From Lophius americanus (taxonomy: Eukaryota; Chordata; Actinopteri; Lophiiformes; Lophiidae), in contig JBBDHG010000151.1 of assembly GCA_037951165.1 (NCBI GenBank), positions 310,001-374,000 of the forward strand: a DNA stretch of 64,000 bases, read 5' to 3'. A program made the translations under genes and the position numbers. Within the stretch, counting starts at the first letter, position 1; each line of letters begins with the position of its first letter. Of the stretch, positions 1 to 12,200 are shown one piece after another. The notes under the pieces are model-generated. The model ran no database searches. It worked only from the letters and a program-made list of their open reading frames with translations, and was not told the DNA's origin.

Positions 1-131
1 CTTCGCAATTTACTTGCCGCTAACGCCTCGTTGCCAGAAACCACAGCACACCTGCAGAGGTTTTGTTCATGCATAGGGGTTCCCTCCACAACATTAGACA
101 GGTGGTTATAATGTTGTGGCTGATCAGTGTA
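1..131 (+). mobile_element. Tc1-like DNA transposon, 3' end fragment
   Basis: The last bases of a Tc1/mariner element in plus orientation: the degenerate end of the transposase frame (GCCAGAAACCACAGCACACC), then the terminal inverted repeat GGTGGTTATAATGTTGTGGC...TGATCAGTGTA. The same end sequence recurs through the window. The element continues off the left edge. Confidence 0.8.
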
Positions 132-219
132 AAAGACTTCACAGAAAGAAAGAAAAAAACAACCTCTGACAATATGAGCCCAGCCTTAAAGGATGTTTAA
201 AAGTGCAGCTTCCACTCAC

Positions 220-257
220 CTCTGGTTGTCCTTAACGCGAGCCATGAGCAGGTTGAT
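220..257 (-). CDS. tnnt: Troponin T exon (INLLMARVKDNQ), last one inside the window
   Basis: This 38-bp exon lies between CCCCACAG and GTGAGTGG, phase 0 in and phase 2 out. It reads INLLMARVKDNQ(R), the end of the coiled coil. The final exon with the short basic C-terminus is not found between 1 and 219, so the gene continues off the left edge. Confidence 0.9.
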
Positions 258-3200
258 CTGTGGGGGACAAACATGGAGGACATGCTGAAGACCACGCAGA
301 CAGATTGTCACTGCTGACGGGCATCCTTGTGACCAGATTAGCATTTAAACAAATCTTTAAAGGAAATGCCACAGAATCACATTTTTATAACGATGTCTCA
401 GGTGCACAAGTCAAACTGTGGCCTGCAGCCAGAGGAGGCGGGAGGATGCCGTTTACATCAAGCAGATAATAGCTGTCAATTTTTGGAGAAAACAACAACA
501 GTTTGACACGACGGCATATTTCCTGGAGACAGAAGGCATTTATTTTGTTTCGTTGTGCAAAAAGAAGTTCCGGAACTTAACTTTTCCCATTAAAGGGATA
601 GTTCAACATTTTTTTTTTGCTTAATTAAACGAGAAGATGAATGTACTCCGTTATTATTAAGCTACAAGCTTTTAGCTTAGTTTCAAATCTTTTTTTTCAG
701 TTCTTCCGTTTAGGGGGGTCGCCACAGCGGACCATCTTGTTTCCGCATACCGATTCTGGCATATGTTTTTACGTCAGATGCCCTTCATGACACGACCCTT
801 TCCATTTATCCACACTTGGGACCAGCCATAGAAATACAATAACTTGTGACAACTATGTAGCTGGATTTAGCTTAGCATAAAAACTAGGAATGCATGAAAC
901 AGGTAGCTTGACTGTAAAACGTTTTTTTTCGGGCTCATAGGTCTTTATTTCCGGCACGACTGGAGATGACGTGCTGCACAGTGCAGCAGGTGGAATTGAC
1001 ACTGCAGCTTCACACTGTGACCTGAAAGATGCGAGAGAAGCTGCTTATGAATTATTCTTGTCATTTGTGGGAGTTGAAATTCTTCCACTTGAGTGTGATG
1101 TGAAAGACGATCAGTCTTGTAACTCTGCAATCACGTGACCCACTGATGCCTCCCTATTAAAAATATAGGATTGGGAAAAAATGTTTTAAATTCGAGCCTA
1201 GGGTGATGTTAAAATGTTATTTAATGAGCAAGGAATTTGTTGTTATTAAATGTACAAAATTACATTGGGGCATGACTCAAAAGAGGTATTAACCAGAGAA
1301 GAGTGATTCTTTATATAAACAACTCCTTCCACTCCTCCATCAACTTCATCACTCATTAGTCTCAGCAGATTCATCAGCCGCCACCACCACCACCAGTAGA
1401 CACCCTTCCATCACAATCTCACTTAACTGACTAATTTTCACATGATGGAAACAGATTTGCAGCAAAATGCTTTGATGTTTAAACCTTTTCTAACTGACTA
1501 CAAGGAAAGAAAACAAGTCAGAAATCATCACAATCATCAATTTTCACGTCTATATCACAGGTTTAGTTAATTATAGTCATATATGTTTGTTGTAGATTTT
1601 TTTTTTGGGATAATGCAACAGAATTATGACCAAATAATACTGCTTATATCATGAAAGTGAGATGCCCGTGTTGCTGGGAGTATTGAGCAGGATGTGATCT
1701 CCTTAAATGTTTGGGATCTTTGCTGATTTAGAGTCGTGTGTTTCTGGTTTCTTTAAATGATGCTCAAAGGTAAATACCTGACCTGCTGTAGCAATAGAAC
1801 ACCGGATTTATTCAACCTCCTTTTACTGGGTTATGCCCAGTGATACAGCAGCTCCTGCAGACCTTTTGCATCAACCCACACTAACAGCCTTGATTTGTTG
1901 TTGTGACCCTCTATCACACAAACTCGCACAACTGCAGCGCAGCCAAGAGCCCAGAGTCCTCATTAACAGTCGGCCACATACACTATTCTGCTGCTCATTG
2001 ATTCCGCTCTGCAGTGCATTGATCTGGAAGTCAAGTCACATTCATTTTAGATAGGTGCCCCTCAGGACAGACTTAACGCAGAAGCACACCGCGTCCAGTT
2101 CCAGCTTCTGTATTCTTATAGCAGGGCGCATTCTCTGCTTGGAAGGATTCCCATTTAATTCACACAAAAGCTATTATATGTAAGCAGAAGCTGGTGATGC
2201 GGTGTTGAAGCAACTAGTAAACAGTCATACATTCATTATCTACCGCTTATCCTGTTCAGGGTCATTGGGGGGCTGGAGCCTATCCCGGCTAACATCGGGC
2301 GAGAGGCTTAAACTTCAAAATGTGCAGCTTGATTGGGAATACTCTGACATCCATTTCACCATCAATTCACCAAACCATTTTTTCAAAAAAAGCCATGAAA
2401 CTGTGAAAAAGCCCCACTTCTCATTAGAAACGATGGGAATTTGTTTAATCTACAACCGTGGCAACGTGACGATTCTCAGTGCAAACACACAATAGTTATA
2501 TGTCACAAAGACATCAAAGCATTAAAGTCACGTGTCACAAATAAATCCTGTTCCTACAGTGATACAATCCAGGTTCATACAGTGAAACGGTCCAGGTTCC
2601 TACAGTGATACAGTCCAGGTTCACACAGTTAAACAGTCCAGGTTCATACAGTGATACAGTCGAGGTTCACACAGTTAAACAGTCCAGGTTCACACAGTGA
2701 TACAGTCCAGGTTCACACAGTGAAACAGTCCAGGTTCACACATTAAAAAGGTCCAGGTTCACACAGTTAAAAAGGTCCAGGTTCACACAGTGAAACAGTC
2801 CAGGTTCACACAGTGATACAGTCCAGGTTCACACATTTAAAAAGGTCCAGGTTCACACAGTTAAAAAGGTCCAGGTTCACACAGTGAAACAGTCCAGGTT
2901 CACACAGTGATACAGTCCAGGTTCACACAGTGAAACAGTCCAGGTTCACACAGTGATACAGTCCAGGTTCACACAGTGAAACAGTCCAGGTTCACACATT
3001 TAAAAAGGTCCAGGTTCACACAGTTAAAAAGGTCCAGGTTCACACAGTGAAACAGTCCAGGTTCACACAGTGATACAGTCCAGGTTCACACAGTGAAACA
3101 GTCCAAGTTCACACAGTGAAACAGTCCAGGTTCACACAGTGAAACAATCCAGGTTCACACATTTAAAAAGGTCCAGGTTCACACAGTTAAAAAGGTCCAG

Positions 3201-6200
3201 GTTCACACAGTGAAACAGTCCAGGTTCACACAGTGATACAGTCCAGGTTCACACAGTGAAACAGTCCAGGTTCACACAGTGAAACAATACAGGTTCCTTC
3301 AGTGAAACAATCCAGGTTCACACAGTGAAACAGTCCAGGTTCATACAGAGAAACGGTCATGGTTCACACAGTGAAACAGTCCAGGTTCACACAGTGAAAC
3401 AGTCCAGGCTCACACAGTGAAACAGTCCAGGTTCACACATTTAAAAAGGTCCAGGTTCACACAGTTAAAAAGGTCCAGGTTCACACAGTGAAACGGTCCA
3501 GGCTCACACAGTGAAACAGTCCAGGTTCATACAGAGAAACGGTCATGGTTCACATTGCATTGAATAAGTTTAATCGTCTGATTCAACATATGAAGAAAAC
3601 TAATGAGTTTATTTCCAAATCTGGTCAGTCTTTGAAAACCATTCCTTCACTTTGTGGCGTGACATCACACACAGTTCTTTGGAAAAGAATTTACCCCTGA
3701 GGACAATAAGGTCTAAAGTCTAAGCCTAATTCTTCTCAGGTTTTTCACCAGGCACAAACATGAGAACAAAAGTAAGTTTTAACTGGTTTATAATTTCAAG
3801 AAGCAGTTGGCAGCTGAACATCCTGGGGAGAAGTACTTACATCGTATTTCTGTCTCTTCAGTTTCTCCATGAGGTTAAACTTCTCGGCCTCCAGCGCCGT
3901 CAGCCACTGCCACAGATCGTTGGCCTTCTCCCTGTTGAGCAAAAATCCACAGAGAGAAAATGATCCGGCATTAAAAACCGCAAATACTAGGAATGGAGCA
4001 CAGATGGAAACAAATCCCTTGTGTCAGACAGTGAACAACAACCAAAAGTAAACATCTTGTGTCCTTACTTGACTTTGTCCTCGCCGAGGTGGTCCACGTT
4101 GAGAGGCTTCCTCCTGTCTGCCAGGATCTTCTTTTTCTTCTCTCTCTCCGTCTGCTTCTTCCCTCTCCTTCCATCCAGCTGGAGGGGAGAATCAATCCAA
4201 GAGAAAAGATCACAGAGGCCTCGAAGTCTGACGCTGAACTTCTCGTTAGTGCAACACGTTCACCGATCAGCCACAACATTAAAACCATCTGCTTAATATT
4301 GCTGCATTAACATTTTCAGTTATTTGCACAACAGTAGATCCTCTGTGGGATCAGACAACAACGTGTTCACCAGTTATCCTTCTAAAGACTAGTCTGGTGG
4401 ACCAGGAACACCCAACAAGACCTGTAGTTCTGGAAACGCCATGACCCGGTCCTCGATCATCGCAGATTGTCCCTCGCCCAAATTTATCCTGCTTATCAAT
4501 TCTGTTACTGTTATTCTGACCTCATCTATCAGTGGTTATAATGTTATGGCTGACAGTCTTTTCCCCCTGCTTATTGTCTAAATTATCTGACTCACATTCA
4601 CAAAGCCCCTCTTCCTCCGCGGTTATAATGTTATGGCTAATTGCTGTGCTGGAATCAGGAATCCGACAACCATCTCATGGCTGTGCTTTTATAGAAAAGT
4701 ATGTGGAAATGATTTCTCAAGACCTAAAGGGTTAAACTATCAAACTCAGGTGGAAGTTACGGTTTGTAACCGTTGTGGCTACCCACAATCCTTCAGGTCC
4801 ACCATAAATCAGTAAATGAAACGACTAACCAGCTGTTGGACTCCACCATACTGCTGAGTTATGTTCGTCAGAGCCTTCTTCTTCTTGGCGTCATCGTCCT
4901 GCTTCTTGCGAGCGTCCTCCAGCTCCTTCCTCTCCTTCTCCTCCTGTGGGAGGGATTTGACAGATGACCCCAGGAGCAAAAATCAACAATTCACCAACCG
5001 TTCACCAAACGCCCAACCAGTACCCAAACATCTCACCCTCTTTAGACGCACCCCTTTGGTGAAGGCAAAACATTCACCAAAGTATAAAATAAAGACGTGT
5101 CAGATATTATTAGACGTTATAGTCAAGACTCACTGTCCCCTCAGGAAAATTAACTATTTGACTCCTTTGAAAACATGATGGGTTATTTGTCCCCAAGAAA
5201 TCTTTTGAATTCCTTGGGAACTTCAAAATGCAGAAAAATATCTCCCACCTATGACCGTTCTGCAAGACTTATCGTTTATCAATACTGATCGTTAAAGCGA
5301 GCTGATACGGCGTCCACCCGACAAGTACACATCGGTTAGGATAGTGACACAACAATGAATAAACCGTTAGTAAACGTTTATAACCCGGCTTATAATACAG
5401 CACTCCCATTTATCAACGCGGGTCACTATTTGGCAATGTCACATGAACAGTGCAGATAAGTGTGCTCACTATTTGGCAAGCATCAGATCCCTGATACCGT
5501 TAAAGCTGATTTTTTGATGTTTTCTAAAATGCTAACTTAATTAGTAAACTACGTGCACACCATTCATAATAACTTAACGAGGGGAGTCTTATTGTAAAGC
5601 GGTACGTACCCATCCAATACATTTAATTTAATCTTAGCTCCTTTTTTGGTCACCACCACCACCTCCTGGAAATAGCTAATGCTGCGCAACATCCTCTGGC
5701 TAATCGCTTAACGCGGTGGCGAGTGGTCATCTGTCGAGTTGAAACCTACTCCATGCTACAGACCCACACAGAATAAGGTATATCCCCCAAAAAGCACCCG
5801 ATCCCCTGCGTTGTAAAAGCAATCCCCCTGATTGACCTCAAATTAAAATGACTGATCTCAAACAGTCCAGATCGACTATTTCTATGAAGTCAGCACCAAA
5901 TTCAGACCAATGGTTAAGAATGGTTTTATGTTTACAGAAAACAATATTTTATTGTACCTCAAATGAGTACCCTATGAACTATAAGGGTAAAATATGATAA
6001 ATATATATATATACAAGATAGATTTCCTCCAGCTGATTCAAAACCACCAAATTCAATTTTGGGTGAGTCGGACCAACGGTTGAGAAATTATAGCCTGTAA
6101 CCTTTTGGAGATTAAGCTCCTTCTTACTAGCGGAAGTGTGCAACCAAAATATGCCAAAATCAATCTATGAAATAGTATTTGAGTTATTAAGGATCTGCAG

Positions 6201-9200
6201 CGATGACAAGGACGACTCCATAATGAATCTGACTTTTTTTGGGTGATTTAAAAAAGAATGAATACCCGACTCGTGAAACGTTTACGGAACACAGTGCTGG
6301 GGCGAAGTCTGGGTTAGCACAAGTGTTCTAAAGCTTAGCACTTTGAGATTTGATCCAAATGTAAAGTGCATTATAAATGAAATGTATTATTATTATTAAA
6401 GCCTCCTTCTCTGTGCAGCTGCTGAGGTGGAACCTCCTTTGGCAGCAAACTTTTGACGATTCGTTGTTCTTCTTGTGCGAATAAATAAGTACGATCCTCC
6501 TTTTGCTGAAACACAAAGTAGTTATATCCAGCATCCAAATCCCTCTCTGGGGATTCATTTTTACATCCCTTGCAGACTTGGGAGCGACCCCATGACCTCC
6601 TGCGACCTCTGATAGAAAGTGAAGTAAAGATGCAAACTGATAAAAGAGCAAAAAAAACAAAACAAACCAAAGAAGATTGTTTACAAGAAAACAAAAAACC
6701 TAATGTGAAGCGCAGCGCTCTCATCGGATTCATGAGCACGGATGATTCCCCTCGAGTAACACCTAGTCGTTTGATCCGCTGTAATTATAAAATACTTGAT
6801 TACGGCTACTTACAGAAAAATGAAATACTAAATTATTTGCAGCAGACAGGCATGGGTCCCATTTCCCCCCACAGAGACAAAGACCTGAATTCAAACCATG
6901 TCATTTGAACCTAATTTAAATGCGCGCGAGGCTATTTTCTAATGTGACCACTAAGTGGGCTCATATTTAAACGAGGGGCCGCTGGTGTTTTACACTACAT
7001 CAAAGTAAACGATCAGGGATGGAGAGTTTGCTCTCTCCGGCTTCCTTCATTATCCGACTGCTCCTGCAGCCGCAGATTCCCCGCCGGGACGCACACATGC
7101 TCAGCTCTGCATTTGCATTTGAGAGGCAAGGTCATTGTTAACGGACCCTCTACGTAATGTACGTGAGGCGGTGTCCCGGAGAAGACGGAGCGACGGTCGG
7201 AGAAGAACTCACAGCGAGACGCGTCTGCCTCTCCTTCTCCAGGTCGGTACGGATCCGGAGCTGCTCCGCCCTCTCGGCGCGCCGCTTCTCCTGCAGCCCC
7301 ACAAACACACGGCGTGATCGTTTGCTGGACGGGAGCAACAGTCACCTGATCGGGTTTGCTTTGCAGACTCACGATCCTGTTCACGAGAGCGATGAGGTCC
7401 TCCTCGTCCTTCTTCCTCTGGATGAAGTGGGCCTGGATCAGAGACTGGAGCTCGCTCAGGTCCTTGTCCTGGCGCTTCCTGTGGATGTCCTGCAGACACA
7501 GACGCAGCGTTGTGAAAAAGTATTGCCCCCCTCCCCTGTTTTCCGCTGTGTGTGTGTGTGTGTGTGTTCCATAATAATATCTACCATAAAACAACCCGAG
7601 TAAACACAGCAAACCCGTTTTTGATGGAGACGTTCTTTATAAAGGTAAAGGGCCTTCGTAATATAAATGTTTCCTCTTTGACTTTATAACTAGTTGGTTC
7701 ACTTTTAGCAGGAACGACTGCAACCGGGTTCCTTCGATCACCAGGCGTCACTGTGGTGGAATTTTGTCCCACTCCTCTCTGCAGCTCTGTATTATTGCAG
7801 CCACACTGGAGGGTTTGGGAGCATGAGCTGATGTTTGTGGGTCCAACCACACGATCTCAGTGGAGTTCAGTTCCAGACTTGGACTAGGCCACTCCAAAAT
7901 CTTTTTTTTTGTTCCATTCAGAGGCGGGTTTACTCAACTTCAGCTCAGACTGATGACCTGACATTCCCCGTCAGAATCCATTCACCTCCATGTCTGACTC
8001 TGGTTATAATGTTCTTCTTGTAGAATGCTGTGTTTGGGACCCTTGTTGCTTCAAACAGTTTAACTTTCAGCGCAACGGTCCCTAGAAGATTCTCCAATGT
8101 GTGTCACTATGGATCCGTGGAGTCGGAGCCTCTTCCTCGTCACTCATGGAATTTCCTTTGATTTTAGCATAGCGTGCTACTGGTGAGACCTTGGAGCTCC
8201 CTGCTTTTGAAAATGGTTGTAATCCGGCTGCAACCAGTTATTAATGCAGTTTGGTCGGTTTTTTTAAAGGGTAAAGTGTTTTTTGTGGCAATCAGATAAA
8301 CATTTTACTTCAATAAACTTATAACTTATAATTAATTCTAATTTAAACTGGTATTTTGTGTTTAGTTTAGCTGTCAAGATTTGATATTAGATAGACAAAA
8401 AATAAATAAATAAATAAAAATAAGGAACAAGGGACTTTTATCCAACTGTACCTGTTGACCCTTGACCCCTAAACTACTGCATCAATCATTTGGTCCTTTT
8501 AATGCAGGAAAACACGAACTTTCACACAAATACAGTAAAACTGCACCGACAGATTATTACATTTATCATCCAATGTATCTCAGTTCACAATCACTCACAT
8601 CAAAATCCACTTTTTCTCCCTCTGGTATCTTTGGGACGACCATCGGTGCAGGAAAACCCCTGAAAGAACAACGAGGGGTCAGAATGAGAAGAAACTAAAC
8701 AACCAGTTAATCCACAAACGATTCTCACGACAAGAGTTCTTACTTGTGTTTGTATTTGGAGTCATCTGTTCGAACAAATGAAGGACAATGGTTATTAATA
8801 AACTACTGATACTTCTGTGATATTTGAATCATCATCATCATCATCATCATCATGAGTGATGTTTGGCTTTGAGTAGATGAAAGAACGGTTGTCATAATAT
8901 CCCACTACTCCCGGCGGCCATGAACGCTGAAGTGAAAGATTATTGATTCGCTAAAGATCCTCGCTAATGGAGGAGTAGCAGACAAAAACACTCCACACAC
9001 TCTGACAGCTGTATTACGGAGGACGCTGGTGCTAAAAGACTAGATCTTACTAAGTATTCGCAGACTCAGGCTTGTCTGAGGCCCAGGAGGCAAAGAAAAT
9101 TGAAGATTACGCCGCCCCTACACCAATACAGGAAGTACCAGCAGGCGGACGGGCGTGATGCATTCAGGGTGAGTCCGTTTTAAAATGGTTTTATGTTTGC

Positions 9201-12200
9201 AGTAATCTGGTGCACTTTAAAGCGTTTTGTTGCACCTCTTTGGGAAAGTAGGTTTCCACTTATATTTAAGCATTTTTATATTCCCGAAAAGGTCGGGGAT
9301 ATTACGGAGTCATCATCACCACCGCCGCAGGTTTTTCGCGTTAACGCGATAACTCAAAAACTGTTTCATGGATCATTTTCAAATTTTACCCCCACATAGA
9401 CCTTAGTGCGAGGAAGAAGTGGATTGATATTGGGAAAAGGTGGGTTGTATATTTCCGACGCAAGGGGGGAACGTAGCACCAAATGTTTTTGGGGGGCATC
9501 ATTTCTCAGCTGTTTAGTCCAAATTTAGATTTATCCTGCATTTGTTATATTTTGCCTTAATAGTTGAGATTTTACCCCCTATTAGGGGAAGGGGGGGCTT
9601 TTTTTAAGAGGAACTCTCTTTCCAGACGTAAATTCATGTTTCATTTTAAGAGTTCAATCGGGGGGATTGCTTGTACTACGCAGGGGATAACGATAATAAT
9701 AATAATAATAATAATAGTAATAGTAATTATTAATTGTGCTTTGATGACAGAGCAAAGGCAGTCAAATACAATATGCAGACAAAAGTACACAGTACTTAGA
9801 AATAATGTACATGGCAGATATTATCTTTACTGCATTAACTTCTGATTGAGCTCCTGAACCATTTAGCGGCCCCCCGGGCCTCCGTTGAGTCAAGGGTCGG
9901 TCTACACCTGCTGTTTTTGGAAAGTCTCTTGGGATATAACTTTCTGTTATTGTCTCACACTATCCAAAAAACAAAGAGACTAATTTCTGAGAACATGTGG
10001 GCGAATATTAGGATTTTAAGTTACAAAAAAAGATTATTATTCATTCTTTTCGGCCATTAACGTGCAGAAATAAATAACCTTGGAATAGAATATGCGACTG
10101 ATATTAAGTCCACCTAATATAAATGTGATTTCTTCAAAAATCTCCCTCAGATTCAGACTCAGGCCAGATTTACTTGATCTGTTTTGATGTGAAACGCTTC
10201 CAGGAAGAGACACAGAGTTCAGACAGTTTCTGCATGCTTTGACATACTGGGTGTGAATACCAGGAGGATTCCAGCCACAGGAGCTCACATGTTATTTCAT
10301 CCTGTGTCATCAGGATAAATATCAAGGTGTGGAAATAAGATAGGGAGATTTTCACATTTCTGAGTTCATCCGTTTCAGGAAATTGAGATTGGAATAAATG
10401 TTTTCCAGAAGTAACGAAGCTCTAAGGTCTTTTCACGTCGTCTAGATGCGCGTTAAACACGGCGAGGGAGTGAAAGAGTGTTTTTTAGACACTCCATGCA
10501 TAAAAGTGTGAACAACAAGAACTTTATCTCTTTACCTTCATCTGCAGTGAAGTTGTTCAGATGATCATCAGCAGGGCAAGAAATGGAGAAAAACTCATCA
10601 GTATTTGTTTATAGCATGACAATTAATAATGTTAATCGACTTTAATTGTGACATATTAACCCTTTTAAGTCCTCAACAAGAATAAAAAAAAGAAAAAAAA
10701 GAAAATACATACAGTTACATAATTTTGTTTAGTAAGTCATCACATGCTTTCATATGCCAAAAATACCTGATTTCTCCAATAGGACTCTCAAACACATGAT
10801 TTCTTATTTCTTTTTTTATTATTTTTATTATTATTTTAAATTTTAAATTTCCTTTTTTTCCTTTTTCACTTTTTATTTTTTCTTCAATTGTTTTATATCA
10901 ATATCCATGATTAATGCCTCTTTTTCAGTATATATATTATTCTCTCATATATGGATACAATATTATTATTATTATTATAATTATTATTATAGAAATTAGA
11001 CTACAATAAAACAAAAGAAACGTCACCTCCGTTAACAGCAGCGGTTTCTGTGACAATGTGGAATAAAGAAAATATGATAAAATGTGACATCATCATCATC
11101 ATCATCATCAGAAAATACAATGCAAAACTATATTTATGGTTTGTTGCTCAGGAAAGTGACATTTAAATGAAAATGTTTCTTAGCAACTGTAAAAAAAGCA
11201 GGACAAGGATCACAATCACTGCAAGAAATGGAGAAAAGCTACTAAGTCAAAGTTCAAAGTTCAACTTCACTCAATAAATATTATCACCTAAAGGAAATGA
11301 GCTTAAAAATACAATGAAACTGGGGAATAATCACCTTCGTCTACTTCAGGAGGCTCTATAATGGTGTGATGTAAAAGAAAATGTGATTAGACATTTTATA
11401 TCTCCATCAGTAAATACAGCGTAAAAACATATGTTTGTTTAAGGTGGTTTGTTTCTTTTGTTAAGGTGTTTTTGTGAAACCATAAAATATGTGATCATAA
11501 TCATAATCATAATCAAAACCTGGAGAAATCAGGTCGGTATGACGTAATCAATAAAAGCTCAATAACAATAATAGTATGACTTATATTTTTGAGCTTTTGA
11601 CAAATACAAAACATCATTTTCAAAGCAAATTATAAATCACATGTATGTAAACACACAGAAAGAATCTTCATCCAGAGCTGGAGTTTATATAATGGTGTGA
11701 AATAAAGATTATATGATAAAGATGAGTTATATCTATTTGTTGCAACCATAAAAAAAAAAAATAAGAAGCAGGCCAACCGTTAAATTTGAGAGATTAGACT
11801 TTTACTGAAAACTCATTTTCAGCGGGCAAATAGTTGAAGAGCGCCATAATCTCTTCATGGATTCATTTAATAACAATTTATTAATTGAATGCGGACTGAG
11901 CAGACAGATCTTCCGGCGCCGAACACATTAACGATCAGTGAATACAGAACGTCAAAAGCTATTATTGCTATAGATAACAATAATAAATAGTGCTGAAAAA
12001 TGAATCTTTCATTTCCGTTGGTGGCGTGAATATTTGTGTCATTAACAAGAAATGGGTAAATGCATATATTTATTACGGCACTGATAAACTGAGAAAACAG
12101 AGAAACAATTCTATTAGAATATCAAGTGAAACATTTATTCTCAGTGTTGTTTTTTTTTCCATATAAAGACTATTATGTCCTATAAAACCCACGAAAGAGT

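Noticed and set aside
7157..7603. 148-codon plus frame
   Set aside because: Antisense across two troponin T exons and a GT repeat.
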